The translations under genes were made by a program, and so were the position numbers. Positions 1 through 8,397 of a DNA stretch of 64,000 nt are shown one piece after another (within the stretch, counting starts at the first letter, position 1; each line of letters begins with the position of its first letter). The stretch is taken from the NCBI GenBank assembly GCA_029202545.1, contig CP119311.1, forward strand, positions 1,798,001-1,862,000. The letters are read 5' to 3'. The notes beneath the pieces were generated by a model. It saw nothing but the letters and a program-made list of their open reading frames with translations. It had not been told where the DNA came from and did no database searches. The DNA comes from Candidatus Pseudobacter hemicellulosilyticus (lineage in GTDB: Bacteria > Bacteroidota > Bacteroidia > Chitinophagales > Chitinophagaceae).

Positions 1-17
1 TTAAGGGGATATCTAAA

Positions 18-815
18 GTGAATATACAGGAATACATAGCAAGCGGAATAGTACAGAGCTACGTGTTAGGTCTGGCCAGCGAACGCGAGCGTATGGAGTT
101 TGAACAACTCTGCGCCACGTATCCTGAGCTGGTAACAGCACGGGATGAGTTCGAGCTTTCGCTGGAGCAGTTTGCTGTATCCAATTCTATAGAGCTCCCC
201 ATGGAGATGAGGCTCAGATTTTTAGAAGCAGTTGACCAGCACCCTTCTATAAATCAATCATCAAAAGTCATCACTATGGAAAATGCAAACAGACCCGCGC
301 GGCGAAGCAACTGGCTGGCCGTGGCTGCTGTTATCCTACTGATCGGTTGTGCTTATTTTGCCTATCAGTTCTATTCTCAAACCCAGGAACTGGCGGTGTC
401 GAACCAGGAATTACGCAGTAAGCTTGATTCCACCGACAATATCCTGAACCAGATCATTGCCGAGCAGAAAGTGTTTAAAGATTCCAATGTTACCGTTGTC
501 AGCATGGTGGGCACACAGGCTGCGCCCCGCTCTTCTGCCAACGTGTACTGGGATTCTGCTTCTTCCAGCGTTTACCTGGTAGTCAAGAACATGCCGAAAC
601 TGCCTTCTGATCAGCAGTACCAGCTCTGGGCGCTGATCAATGGCCAGCCCAAAGACCTCGGTGTGTTTGATTCCGAGCAGGAAAAGCTGATCCTGAAAAT
701 GAACAACACCCAAAAGGCGGAAGCCTTTGCTATCACCATCGAAAAACGAGGGGGCAATCCATCGCCTACCCTGGAAAAAATGCAATCGATGGGAAAAACG
801 AAACTGCCATTGTAG
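18..815 (+). CDS. Anti-sigma factor, RskA-like, single-pass membrane protein
   Basis: This 265-residue protein has a cytoplasmic N-terminal segment (about 1-90) of the sort that binds an ECF sigma factor, one membrane segment near residues 98-118 (NWLAVAAVILLIGCAYFAYQ), a short coiled stretch, and a C-terminal RskA-type periplasmic domain (about 150-265, with motifs such as YQLWALI and DLGVFD). In this family the protein holds an ECF sigma factor at the membrane until a signal triggers release. The start is GTG at 18, preceded by AAGGGGA at 3-9. The partner sigma gene would be expected immediately upstream, outside the window. A terminator follows. Family assignment is good; the signal is unknown. 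Confidence 0.85.
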   Translation: MNIQEYIASGIVQSYVLGLASERERMEFEQLCATYPELVTARDEFELSLEQFAVSNSIELPMEMRLRFLEAVDQHPSINQSSKVITMENANRPARRSNWLAVAAVILLIGCAYFAYQFYSQTQELAVSNQELRSKLDSTDNILNQIIAEQKVFKDSNVTVVSMVGTQAAPRSSANVYWDSASSSVYLVVKNMPKLPSDQQYQLWALINGQPKDLGVFDSEQEKLILKMNNTQKAEAFAITIEKRGGNPSPTLEKMQSMGKTKLPL

Positions 816-860
816 CGGGCCAGCTGAACATCAGGTCCGCAGGACAAATTTTTACAGGAA

Positions 861-896
861 GATCCCGGCGCCTCAAGGCAGCCGGGATCTTTATTT
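861..896 (+). terminator. Rho-independent terminator after the anti-sigma gene
   Basis: GATCCCGGC at 861-869 pairs with GCCGGGATC at 881-889, the loop can pair further (GCC/GGC), and a T-rich run follows at 890-896. It lies 45 bp after the anti-sigma stop. The rest of 816-1056 holds one further 8-bp hairpin (939-946 with 963-970, no T-run) and nothing else I can name. Confidence 0.8.
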
Positions 897-1056
897 AAAG
901 CTATTGATACAATAATGATACTGTTGCCGCTAAAAGATGGCTGTATACGCGCTCAGATACCCATACAGCCCTGCCGGAGGGATTCCTGAATAACTGCGCC
1001 TGCACTATACCCATTCACGGGAAATTATATCGCCTGAGCCGTTCCGGGTTTTCTTT

Positions 1057-1087
1057 TTTGACCGCTGGCCATTCTTCAATAGATTTG
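1057..1087 (+). promoter_or_regulatory. Bacteroidetes-type promoter for the VanZ-like gene
   Basis: TTTG at 1057-1060 and TAGATTTG at 1080-1087 are separated by 19 bp, which matches the known Bacteroidetes sigma-A pattern (TTTG at -33, TAnnTTTG at -7). The GTG start at 1113 lies about 20 nt downstream of the predicted transcription start. Confidence 0.65.
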
Positions 1088-1112
1088 AGGATCAAACCCA
1101 ACTTTCCCTTTC

Positions 1113-1505
1113 GTGAAAAAGCTTGTAGCTAACATCTACCTACCCCTGATCTGGACCCTGCTGATCCAGGTAAGCCTATGTTTACCCGGTTCATCCCTCC
1201 CTTCTACCGGTATAAAGGTTCCTTTTTTCGATAAGATCGTTCATTTTACCCTTTTTGCCGGCTTTGGCGCCCTTTGGTGCCTGTATATTTACTGTAAAGA
1301 ATTTTCCCCAGAAAAAACCAGGCGCCTTTTTGTCTGGGTATTTCTGACCGCAACGGCCAATGGGATCCTGCTGGAGTTTATCCAGCTTTTCTTCATACCC
1401 GATCGCAGCTTTGATGCGCTGGATATTGTGGCCAATATGGCCGGGGCCGCCGCCGCCTGCTGGATCTGCTGTAATAAATTATTGAAAACCAGTGCGTCCG
1501 TGTAA
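1113..1505 (+). CDS. VanZ-like family membrane protein
   Basis: A 130-residue, strongly hydrophobic protein with about four membrane segments. The features of the VanZ-like family are visible: a short N-terminal helix, the conserved DKIVHFTLF stretch around residues 40-48 (Asp-Lys plus His at the membrane edge), and a C-terminal ILLEFIQ...RSFDALDIVANMAGA block. The family is named for a teicoplanin-resistance accessory protein, but most members have no known job, so no resistance role should be read into this one. The start is GTG at 1113, supported by the promoter just upstream. It is a single-gene transcription unit. Confidence 0.8.
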   Translation: MKKLVANIYLPLIWTLLIQVSLCLPGSSLPSTGIKVPFFDKIVHFTLFAGFGALWCLYIYCKEFSPEKTRRLFVWVFLTATANGILLEFIQLFFIPDRSFDALDIVANMAGAAAACWICCNKLLKTSASV

Positions 1506-1534
1506 CGCAAAGAGTCAAGATAAGTAGTTGACAT

Positions 1535-1569
1535 AGGGGCAATAAAAAAGCCCCTGTGGAAACAGGGGC
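1535..1569 (-). terminator. Hairpin pair with a minus-strand T-run
   Basis: GCCCCTGT (1550-1557) pairs with ACAGGGGC (1562-1569) and, read on the minus strand, is followed by TTTTTTATT, so it would end minus-strand transcripts coming from the gene at 1937-2494. The same arm (1550-1555) can instead pair with AGGGGC at 1535-1540, so the two hairpins exclude each other. No T-run follows on the plus strand, so it is a poor plus-strand terminator for the VanZ-like gene. Confidence 0.5.
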
Positions 1570-1936
1570 CGTAACCAAAACTAACTGCTTATGAGAAAAT
1601 TGACTGCTTTATTGTAAGATTCTTTAGTAATCGCTTTCCTGATCAGTATAACGCAAATCCGATGCCATTAGTATGATCGGGTTCGTTAAGGATCGTTTAA
1701 ACTTCAATTCCGATTTTATCTTCTATTTCTAAGAGCGTTACTGATTGACCACACAAAGGAACTACGACTAAATGATTTTTCAAGACCTTTAAAGGAATTT
1801 TTTAAAATGTTAACAATCCGTTGGCTATTATTTTGGCTTCAATAGGGGTTTTCAGTGAATTTTGGCACGCCCTACGGTTAAAAAACCATTAAATACAGGG
1901 CGTTTTGGGACTAACGGTTACTCCCTCCCAGCATTG
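1570..1936. other. Non-coding gap with a nine-codon micro-ORF
   Basis: No gene of normal size is visible. It contains a micro-ORF at 1591-1617 (ATG to TAA; MRKLTALL), the palindrome CCTTTAAAGG (about 1786-1795) followed by a T-run, and the minus-strand -7-like element TAGTTTTG (complement of 1576-1583) right before the hairpin pair. It could be a 3' untranslated region of the minus-strand gene, a small RNA, or simply a spacer. Confidence 0.35.
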
Positions 1937-2494
1937 CTAACGGCCAAACAGCCCCTTAACATTGTCCAGCAGGTTGCCACCTTGTCCCTTACCCGAAAGC
2001 AGGGCCATCATATCCTGCATGTCCGTATCACCATCACCATCCACATCCAGTTTTATCCGGCTCAGCATTCCCTGTATATCCATGCCCTGGGATCTGCCGC
2101 CACTCAGCTGATTGAAAACTGACTGGATATCAAAGCTGCTGTCGGAAGGGTCATTGGTCCGGCCTACCAGCTGTTGCAATACGTTAGGCACCAGGTTGCC
2201 GGCAATGCCGCCGGCCGATTGGGCATCCAGCCCAAAACGTTCCATCAGCTGACTGACCAGGTTACCTGAAACATTCTGTACAACAGGGTTCCCGGAATTG
2301 GCGGTTTCCCGTTGTCCAAACAGGCTCAATACGTCTTTCAGTCCACCGGAAGACAACATATCCTGCAGGCCGCCCGTGATGGCATTGCCCGTCATGCTGA
2401 TGGCTTCTTCATTACGCTCATTGGGAATGGCAGGATTGTTCACGATAACTTCGTTGGCCTGCCCTTTGACGAGGTCGAGGAGGTTCTGTAGCAT
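1937..2494 (-). CDS. Hypothetical protein with an EF-hand/dockerin-like calcium loop
   Basis: The 185-residue protein has no signal peptide that I can see. It is rich in Gly, Asn, Gln and Leu, with repeated amphipathic pieces of the kind found in DUF937-like proteins (LQDMLSSGGLKDVLSLFG, VSQLMERFGL, VPNVLQQLVG). Near the C-terminus, residues 150-161 read DVDGDGDTDMQD, a near-ideal EF-hand or dockerin loop with Asp at positions 1, 3, 5, 7, 9 and 12. It is alone on the minus strand, between VanZ and prfA. The calcium-binding idea comes from the loop alone; the function is not recognised. The ATG at 2494 begins MLQNLLDLVKGQ. Confidence 0.7.
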   Translation of the reverse strand: MLQNLLDLVKGQANEVIVNNPAIPNERNEEAISMTGNAITGGLQDMLSSGGLKDVLSLFGQRETANSGNPVVQNVSGNLVSQLMERFGLDAQSAGGIAGNLVPNVLQQLVGRTNDPSDSSFDIQSVFNQLSGGRSQGMDIQGMLSRIKLDVDGDGDTDMQDMMALLSGKGQGGNLLDNVKGLFGR

Positions 2495-2713
2495 AAGACA
2501 TATTTTTTGTGAATATGTAAGTTACGCCAATGGCGGTCCCATTGGTTCGTCCCCAAAAAAATACCCGGAAGCCATAACAGGCAGTGGTATCGCTGCGCGG
2601 CTGCCTTCCAGAGCAGCACCAAAAGAAGTGCATGGTTCAAAAGAGCTTGAAGCGTTAAGAAATAAAGATGCTTGCTAGGGGGGAACACCAGTTGCTGCGG
2701 GTGATGTTGCGGC

Positions 2714-2759
2714 AAAAAAAACCGCTTTTGCCTGCCGGTTAAGACAAGTGCAAAAGCGG
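2714..2759 (-). terminator. Terminator of prfA
   Basis: CCGCTTTTGC (2722-2731) and GCAAAAGCGG (2750-2759) form a 10-bp stem. On the minus strand it is followed by an eight-T run (complement of 2714-2721). It lies 22 bp past the prfA stop. Between this and the neighbouring gene (2495-2713) I see nothing except one copy of the 13-mer ATTGGTTCGTCCC at 2541-2553. Confidence 0.75.
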
Positions 2760-2781
2760 GCTATAAAAAAGCAGGCCGGGT

Positions 2782-3846
2782 TTATCCCTGCCTGGTCAGT
2801 TTCTCTGCATTCTCGGCAAACTGCAGGGCGTCTATGAATTCCTGCACGCTGCCATTCAGCACTTCATCCAGGTTGTATACGGTAAGGCCGATCCGATGAT
2901 CGGTTACCCGTCCCTGTGGATAGTTGTAAGTGCGGATCTTGGCGCTGCGGTCGCCGGTGCTCACCAGGCTTTTCCGGTGGCGGGCAATTTCATCTTCCTG
3001 CTTGCGTACCTGTTCTTCATACAGTTTGGTGCGCAGCATCTGCATGGCTTTTTCCCGGTTACCCAGCTGTGTGCGTTCGGTCTGGCACATCACTACCATT
3101 CCGGAAGGAACGTGGGTCAGGATCACTTTGGTCTCTACCTTGTTTACGTTCTGTCCACCCGCGCCGCCACTGCGTGCTGTTTCCATCTTCACATCGCTAT
3201 CTTTCACTTCCACATCAACCTCTTCTGCTTCGGGCATGGCTGCCACGGTAGCGGCAGAGGTATGCACACGGCCGGAGGCTTCCGTATCGGGTACCCGCTG
3301 TACGCGGTGTACGCCACTCTCAAATTTCAGGGTGCCGTATACATCATCGCCTACCACTTCTACCTGTACTTCCTTGTAACCACCCACACTGCCTTCGGTT
3401 TCGGAAAGAACGGCTGTCTTCCAGCCTTTCCTTTCACAATAGCGCAGGTACATGCGGAGCAGGTCGCCGGCAAAAAGGCTGGCTTCGTCGCCACCCGTAC
3501 CGGCCCGGATCTCCAGGATGCAGTTCTTCTCGTCCTGCGGGTCTTTAGGTATCAGCAGCTGGCGGATCTCCGCTTCCAGCTGGGCTTTCTTTTCTTCCAG
3601 TGCCGGTAATTCTTCCTTGGCCAGTTCCCGCAGCTCCGCATCGTCGCCTAAGAGGGCGCCGCGATAGCTTTCCAGGTCGTCCAGTACTGTCTTATAGCTT
3701 TTGTGCGCCAGGACAATTTTCTCCAGGCTGCGGTATTCCTTGCTAAGCGCCGTGAATTTCCGGTTATTGCTCACGATCTCGGGGTTGGTGAGGGCTACGC
3801 CCAGGTTTTCAAACCTTGCCGCGATCGCTTCTAATTTGTCTAACAT
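2782..3846 (-). CDS. prfA: Peptide chain release factor 1
   Basis: This is class I release factor RF1, which reads UAA and UAG in the ribosomal A site and triggers hydrolysis of peptidyl-tRNA. The catalytic GGQ lies in SGGAGGQNVNK in the second half. The RF1-type anticodon tripeptide is PDT within RVPDTEASGRVHTS; RF2 would have SPF. I start it at the ATG at 3846 (MLDKLEAIAARF), giving 354 residues, the normal RF1 length. The frame stays open 39 codons further upstream, but that stretch has no family similarity. It is divergent from the amidohydrolase gene and has its own terminator. Confidence 0.96.
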   Translation of the reverse strand: MLDKLEAIAARFENLGVALTNPEIVSNNRKFTALSKEYRSLEKIVLAHKSYKTVLDDLESYRGALLGDDAELRELAKEELPALEEKKAQLEAEIRQLLIPKDPQDEKNCILEIRAGTGGDEASLFAGDLLRMYLRYCERKGWKTAVLSETEGSVGGYKEVQVEVVGDDVYGTLKFESGVHRVQRVPDTEASGRVHTSAATVAAMPEAEEVDVEVKDSDVKMETARSGGAGGQNVNKVETKVILTHVPSGMVVMCQTERTQLGNREKAMQMLRTKLYEEQVRKQEDEIARHRKSLVSTGDRSAKIRTYNYPQGRVTDHRIGLTVYNLDEVLNGSVQEFIDALQFAENAEKLTRQG

Positions 3847-3915
3847 GATTTGCTGTATTTTTACAATCCACCCCTCCGGATGAGGGATTGCAAAGTTAAT
3901 CGTTTCAACGCTTAC

Positions 3916-5184
3916 ATGAGGTACAGAAAGTTCACTGCCGATAATATATTTGACGGATACCAATGGCGGGGCAGCGGCCAGGCCCTGATCCTGGATGCCA
4001 CTGGCCAGGTGCTTGACCTGGTGCCGGTTTCAGCGGCCGGCGATGATATCCGGTCCCTGCCCGGTACGCTCTGCCCGGGTTTTGTGAATACCCATTGCCA
4101 CCTGGAACTCAGTCACCTGAAGGGGCGGATCCCCCCGGGTACGGGTATGGTGGATTTTCTCCTGTCGGTCATGCGGCAGCGGTCCTTCCCCCCGGAAGAG
4201 ATAGCCGGGGCCATTGAACTGGCCGAAAGCGGGATGATCCGGAGCGGCATAGTAGCCGTAGGCGATATCTGCAATACCACGGATACCCTGGCCCGGAAAC
4301 AGGGCAGGGGTATTTTCTACCATCATTTTATTGAAACCATCGGCTTTGTGGCGGCAGCGGCGGAACAGCGCTTTGAGCAGTCCAAAGCGGTCTATGATCG
4401 TTTTGTGGCGGCTTTTGGCGCAGCTACCTGCTCCATGGTGCCCCATGCGCCTTATTCGGTATCGCCGGCCCTCCTGGCGCTGATCAATGCACTGCCAGGC
4501 AACCGGCTCCTCTCCATCCATAACCAGGAAAGTAAGGCCGAGACAGAATTCCTGCTGCAGGGCGCCGGTGATTTCTTACGGTTGTATAAGGCCCTGGGTG
4601 TTGACCTCAGCGGGTACAAGGGCGCCGGCCGCCGAAGCCCTGAAGCATACCTGCCTGTCCTGACCAATGCAACCGCCCTGATCCTGGTACATGATGTGGA
4701 AACAGCTGCGGCGGATTTGGCTTACCTGCAAGGTGGCCTTAACAAAACGGCCGCTACAGCTGCTGCGCCGGCTATGCCGGGAACAACTGTTATGGCGGGA
4801 CCGGTGGATACTGCAACGGCGAATGCTGCTTCAGGCCCAGCCATTTATTTTGCCCTCTGCCCTAACGCCAACCTTTATATTGGCAACGACCTGCCCGATA
4901 TTCCATTGCTGCTTGCGCACAATGCCTGTATCAGCATCGGCACAGACAGCCTGGCCTCCAATACCCAATTGAACATACTGGAAGAATTGAAAACGATCCA
5001 CCGGGCCTATCCGCAACTGGCCATCAGCACCCTGCTGCAATGGGCAACGCTGAACGGCGCCCAGGCGCTGCAACAGACGGCGCGCTTCGGTAGTTTTGAG
5101 CAGGGTAAAAAGCCAGGTGTGGTCTGGTTGCGCGGGGTGGGTCCGGACAGATTGGCTTTAGACGCATCGTCCAGTATTCTCTGA
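3916..5184 (+). CDS. Metal-dependent amidohydrolase (TRZ/ATZ, deaminase-like)
   Basis: A 422-residue cytoplasmic member of the amidohydrolase superfamily. The N-terminal metal pair is in FVNTHCHLELSH (HxH), a mid-region histidine in VPHAPYSVSP, another in LSIHNQES, and the metal aspartate in IGTDSLASN. This layout matches the TRZ/ATZ group, which deaminates or dechlorinates ring compounds such as S-adenosylhomocysteine, guanine or aminodeoxyfutalosine; the substrate cannot be read from the sequence. An Ala/Thr/Pro-rich stretch at about residues 277-310 looks like an added loop. The start is the ATG at 3916 (MRYRKFTADN). Confidence 0.8.
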   Translation: MRYRKFTADNIFDGYQWRGSGQALILDATGQVLDLVPVSAAGDDIRSLPGTLCPGFVNTHCHLELSHLKGRIPPGTGMVDFLLSVMRQRSFPPEEIAGAIELAESGMIRSGIVAVGDICNTTDTLARKQGRGIFYHHFIETIGFVAAAAEQRFEQSKAVYDRFVAAFGAATCSMVPHAPYSVSPALLALINALPGNRLLSIHNQESKAETEFLLQGAGDFLRLYKALGVDLSGYKGAGRRSPEAYLPVLTNATALILVHDVETAAADLAYLQGGLNKTAATAAAPAMPGTTVMAGPVDTATANAASGPAIYFALCPNANLYIGNDLPDIPLLLAHNACISIGTDSLASNTQLNILEELKTIHRAYPQLAISTLLQWATLNGAQALQQTARFGSFEQGKKPGVVWLRGVGPDRLALDASSSIL

Positions 5185-5278
5185 TCAATCTGCTGCTATT
5201 ATTGAGATTTTTTCCCGCAGGTAATATTATTGTTCATTGGGAGGAAGGAAAATAGGATCCACCAGATAACGAGGGGGG

Positions 5279-6019
5279 CTACGACAATACTTCCTGTAAT
5301 ACCGGTAACGTTTTCATCAGTCCAAAATCAGGGAAATGCAATGCATAAAAGGTTTGATAGGCCTGCAGTAGCACCCGCCGCATTTCCTGGTTCAGCCTGA
5401 TCTCTTTCAGCTCATGCGGTTGCATCACTTTCAGCAGCTGCGATGTGACATAGCTGTACTGTCCATCCAGGAAATAAGGATGTACGGGGTGCTCATGGGT
5501 GAACTCCCCTTCCTGGAGATCCAGGTAATGGTTGCGCTCCGTGTATTCATCACTGAAACGGGCGCCATAAAAAGTGGTGAGGTGCAGGGCGAAGAACAAT
5601 GGATAGTTACCTACTTCCTGGTCATCGGCCTGGTCCAGGTGCAGGAAAGCGTCTTCAATAAAATGGAAGAGGTCCGGGTTTACCTCCGGCTGTTTGAGTG
5701 TTTTTTGCAGCAGCTCTACCATGAACAGGGCTACCGCATTTTTGACCACGTTAAAAAAGATATGCTGGTAAATGGTGCTCCACCTGAACTCTTTGATGCG
5801 CTGCAGGTTCTTCAGGTCGTTGTGGTACACCACCAGGTCCAGGATGGCGCCGGGCTGAAAATAGTTGGCCCTGGCCGAGCCTCTTTTGCTGGAGGCCCGT
5901 ACGCCATTTACCAGGTAGGATTGTACGCCGAACAGTTCGGTCAATATGCTGACAATGACGCTGGTTTCGCCATACTTCACTGTCCGCAGTACAATTCCTT
6001 TGGTCTTATGCACTGTCAT
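5279..6019 (-). CDS. recO: DNA repair protein RecO
   Basis: RecO works with RecR and RecF to load RecA on SSB-coated single-stranded DNA during gap repair. The 246-residue protein shows the N-terminal OB fold (MTVHKTKGIVLRTVKYGETS..., then LDLVVYHND) and the helical RecO C-terminal region. I do not see the four-cysteine zinc site present in some RecO proteins. Its ATG overlaps the stop of porZ by 4 nt (ATGA), so the two are translationally coupled. It converges on the amidohydrolase gene, and no clear hairpin lies in the 94-bp gap. Confidence 0.9.
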   Translation of the reverse strand: MTVHKTKGIVLRTVKYGETSVIVSILTELFGVQSYLVNGVRASSKRGSARANYFQPGAILDLVVYHNDLKNLQRIKEFRWSTIYQHIFFNVVKNAVALFMVELLQKTLKQPEVNPDLFHFIEDAFLHLDQADDQEVGNYPLFFALHLTTFYGARFSDEYTERNHYLDLQEGEFTHEHPVHPYFLDGQYSYVTSQLLKVMQPHELKEIRLNQEMRRVLLQAYQTFYALHFPDFGLMKTLPVLQEVLS

Positions 6020-8331
6020 GGTTTTATAAATACAATTTTTGCCGCTTTTTGTTCCTGTTTGCCGGCGTCGCTGATCAGCACCAGGTACACGCCTGTGGCT
6101 ACTTTACTGCCATTATAATGCCTGCCGTTCCAGATGGCCTGTCCACCCAGCGCCCGGGTCTGGTACACCAGCCTGCCCCCAGGTTCCGTGATCTTGACAA
6201 TGGCATTCTCCGCCAGGCCGCGGATGGCAATAGTGCCGGCATAATCCGGTGGTACAGGATTGGGAAATACCAGTACCTGCTGATGTGTACGCCCGCCTTC
6301 GGTGGCGGTGCTCCTGAAAGAGCAGATACCTTTGCTGGTAGCAATATATACTTCACCGGTTATCCCGTCAATGGCCAGTTGTTGAATATCATTACCGGGC
6401 AGCGGGCTGTTGTTCTCCGCAAAGCGATAGATAGTGCTGTTCCCATCCGGGCTGATCAGCCAGAGGCCGTTGCGGGTGCCCACCCATTTCCGGTTGGCCC
6501 CATCCACAGCCAGGCATTGCACCTGCTGATCGCGGAACAGGTAGCCTGCAAAATTATCCTGCTGGACAACAGGCAGCAGGGCCTCACAGCCGGTATTGGT
6601 AAAGGCCTGGCCGGGACACTGGATGATGGCAATGCCGCGACTGGTACCCACCCAGATAAACCCATTTTTATCTTTTGCCAGGCTCAGCACTTCATTGGCC
6701 GGCAGGTTGCCATTGCCTGCACCTTCCCGGTACCATTTCCATTGATCATCGGCCGGGTTATCGATGGATTGCCCGTAATTGAAACAGACCAATCCATTGC
6801 CTTTGGGCAAAACGATCCAGACCTGCCGGTAATCATCCGACAGCACCTGTGCCACCCCGTTATCTGGTATTGAAAATGGAATAGTGAAAGCATGCCAGCT
6901 GCCATCCGGCTTGCGGACCAGTAATGCTGCCGGCGCCCCGTAATTGGTAGCCCAGAGATTTTTATCGGCATCCGTGCAGAGGCCGGCAATGCGATAGCTG
7001 CCGGGATCAGCACTGGCAGGCTGCACAATGGAGCCCTGTTTCAGTACCCTGTAATTGCCCTGCTGATCGCGATGCAGGAGGCCGCCACCAAAGGAGCCGG
7101 CCCAGAGGCTACCATCTACGGGATCTGCAGTGAGTGCCAGCAGGTCCGGCAGGCTGTCCGGTAATTGTCCATTGCCAGCGTTGAAACTGGTCCAGCTATC
7201 CTGTGTAAAAAGATAGAGTCCGCTCTGGTTGCCGGCGGGTTCCCAGTCATCAGTGACGCCACCGGCAGCCACCCAGAGGGATTGGCCGGCAACCTGCATA
7301 ACGCCGGTAGTAATATTTTGGGGAGAATTGGGAGCTATTGCTTCATAGTAACTGCCATCAAAGCGGCAGAGGCCCCGGCTGCTGTCTGCGATCCAGTAAT
7401 CGGAACCAATGGGCAGCACCTGCAGCGGGCGGCTGATATAAGCAGGGTCTTCTATGGTTCGTTCCAAAATGCCTTCAGGGGTCAGCACCAGCACGCGGCC
7501 TGCATTTCCTTTTGACTGGCTGAGTAGTATACGATCGCTGCTGAATGACAGTTGCCGGCACTGCCAGCTGTCTGAATACAATAACTGCCATTGTTCATTG
7601 CTGCCGCGTATATACAGGGAGGAGCCGGTCAGGGCAACAGGATGGCCCTGGAAAATACCGGTCTGCTGTACCGGTCCTTCGGGCAATCCATCAGTGCCGG
7701 ACAGCAGCTGCCAGTGCCGGAAATCGGCCAGGTTGCTGCCATCCAGTGGGGCGCGCTTCAAGCCATCGGCCGTGGCGGCGTACAAAATATTATTGTTTTC
7801 AGCCAATGCATATACGGCAGATCTGTCGCCATTATTTCCAATGATCCAGGTGTCCCTGACGGATTGTTGCCGGAGGTCCACTACAATGATGCCGAGGCCA
7901 GCGGCGAGATAGGCCAGTCCATCACGTGTGAAGACCTGGTGGATCGTTTTATCGCCCGGCACAGCACTGTTTTTAATGGCCGGAATATTTTTTATTTTTC
8001 CCTGTTGCAGGAGATCGAGGTTGCTGTTGGTATAGGTAACCACCAGCTGCCGGGTGGCCGCATCATAGCCGATGGCTGCTACACCCGTTTCACTGAGCCC
8101 GTTTACTTTGCTCCATCTTTCCAGGCTATTATCTGTCAGATCCACGGAAAAAACGCTGAAAGGCGTGGCGCACCAGACCAGCGGACCGGTGGACTGTGGC
8201 TCCAAAGCCAGCTCTATGGCCTGGTGATAAGATAGATGTTCCCGCCATTGACCAATAGGCGGCAACTGGCCCGCGCACCAGGCGGGGACAGCAGCAATGA
8301 GGCAAAAGATCAGCAATATCCTGTGGAACAT
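6016..8331 (-). CDS. porZ: PorZ-type propeller protein of the type IX secretion system
   Basis: A 771-residue secreted protein: signal peptide (MFHRILLIFCLIAAVPAWCAG), then many beta-propeller blades with the two-component-regulator-propeller signature (for example GFIWVGTSRGIAI, NRKWVGTRNGLWLIS), and a C-terminal beta-sandwich ending VATGVYLVLISDAGK...KIVFIKP that resembles a T9SS sorting domain. In Porphyromonas, PorZ sits on the cell surface and takes part in attaching anionic LPS to T9SS cargo. The gene next to recO also fits PorZ. The ATG at 8331 is preferred over a TTG two codons upstream. No cargo proteins with clear sorting domains lie nearby. Confidence 0.82.
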   Translation of the reverse strand: MFHRILLIFCLIAAVPAWCAGQLPPIGQWREHLSYHQAIELALEPQSTGPLVWCATPFSVFSVDLTDNSLERWSKVNGLSETGVAAIGYDAATRQLVVTYTNSNLDLLQQGKIKNIPAIKNSAVPGDKTIHQVFTRDGLAYLAAGLGIIVVDLRQQSVRDTWIIGNNGDRSAVYALAENNNILYAATADGLKRAPLDGSNLADFRHWQLLSGTDGLPEGPVQQTGIFQGHPVALTGSSLYIRGSNEQWQLLYSDSWQCRQLSFSSDRILLSQSKGNAGRVLVLTPEGILERTIEDPAYISRPLQVLPIGSDYWIADSSRGLCRFDGSYYEAIAPNSPQNITTGVMQVAGQSLWVAAGGVTDDWEPAGNQSGLYLFTQDSWTSFNAGNGQLPDSLPDLLALTADPVDGSLWAGSFGGGLLHRDQQGNYRVLKQGSIVQPASADPGSYRIAGLCTDADKNLWATNYGAPAALLVRKPDGSWHAFTIPFSIPDNGVAQVLSDDYRQVWIVLPKGNGLVCFNYGQSIDNPADDQWKWYREGAGNGNLPANEVLSLAKDKNGFIWVGTSRGIAIIQCPGQAFTNTGCEALLPVVQQDNFAGYLFRDQQVQCLAVDGANRKWVGTRNGLWLISPDGNSTIYRFAENNSPLPGNDIQQLAIDGITGEVYIATSKGICSFRSTATEGGRTHQQVLVFPNPVPPDYAGTIAIRGLAENAIVKITEPGGRLVYQTRALGGQAIWNGRHYNGSKVATGVYLVLISDAGKQEQKAAKIVFIKP

Positions 8332-8397
8332 AATCAAATGTACGAGTAAGATATGCCAAATATATTTCGGACATTTGGCCCAAAAAAATTCATACGC

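Noticed and set aside
4676..4860. Frameshift or foreign insert in the amidohydrolase gene
   Set aside because: The Ala/Thr-rich stretch is in frame and followed by intact family motifs, so it reads as a loop extension.
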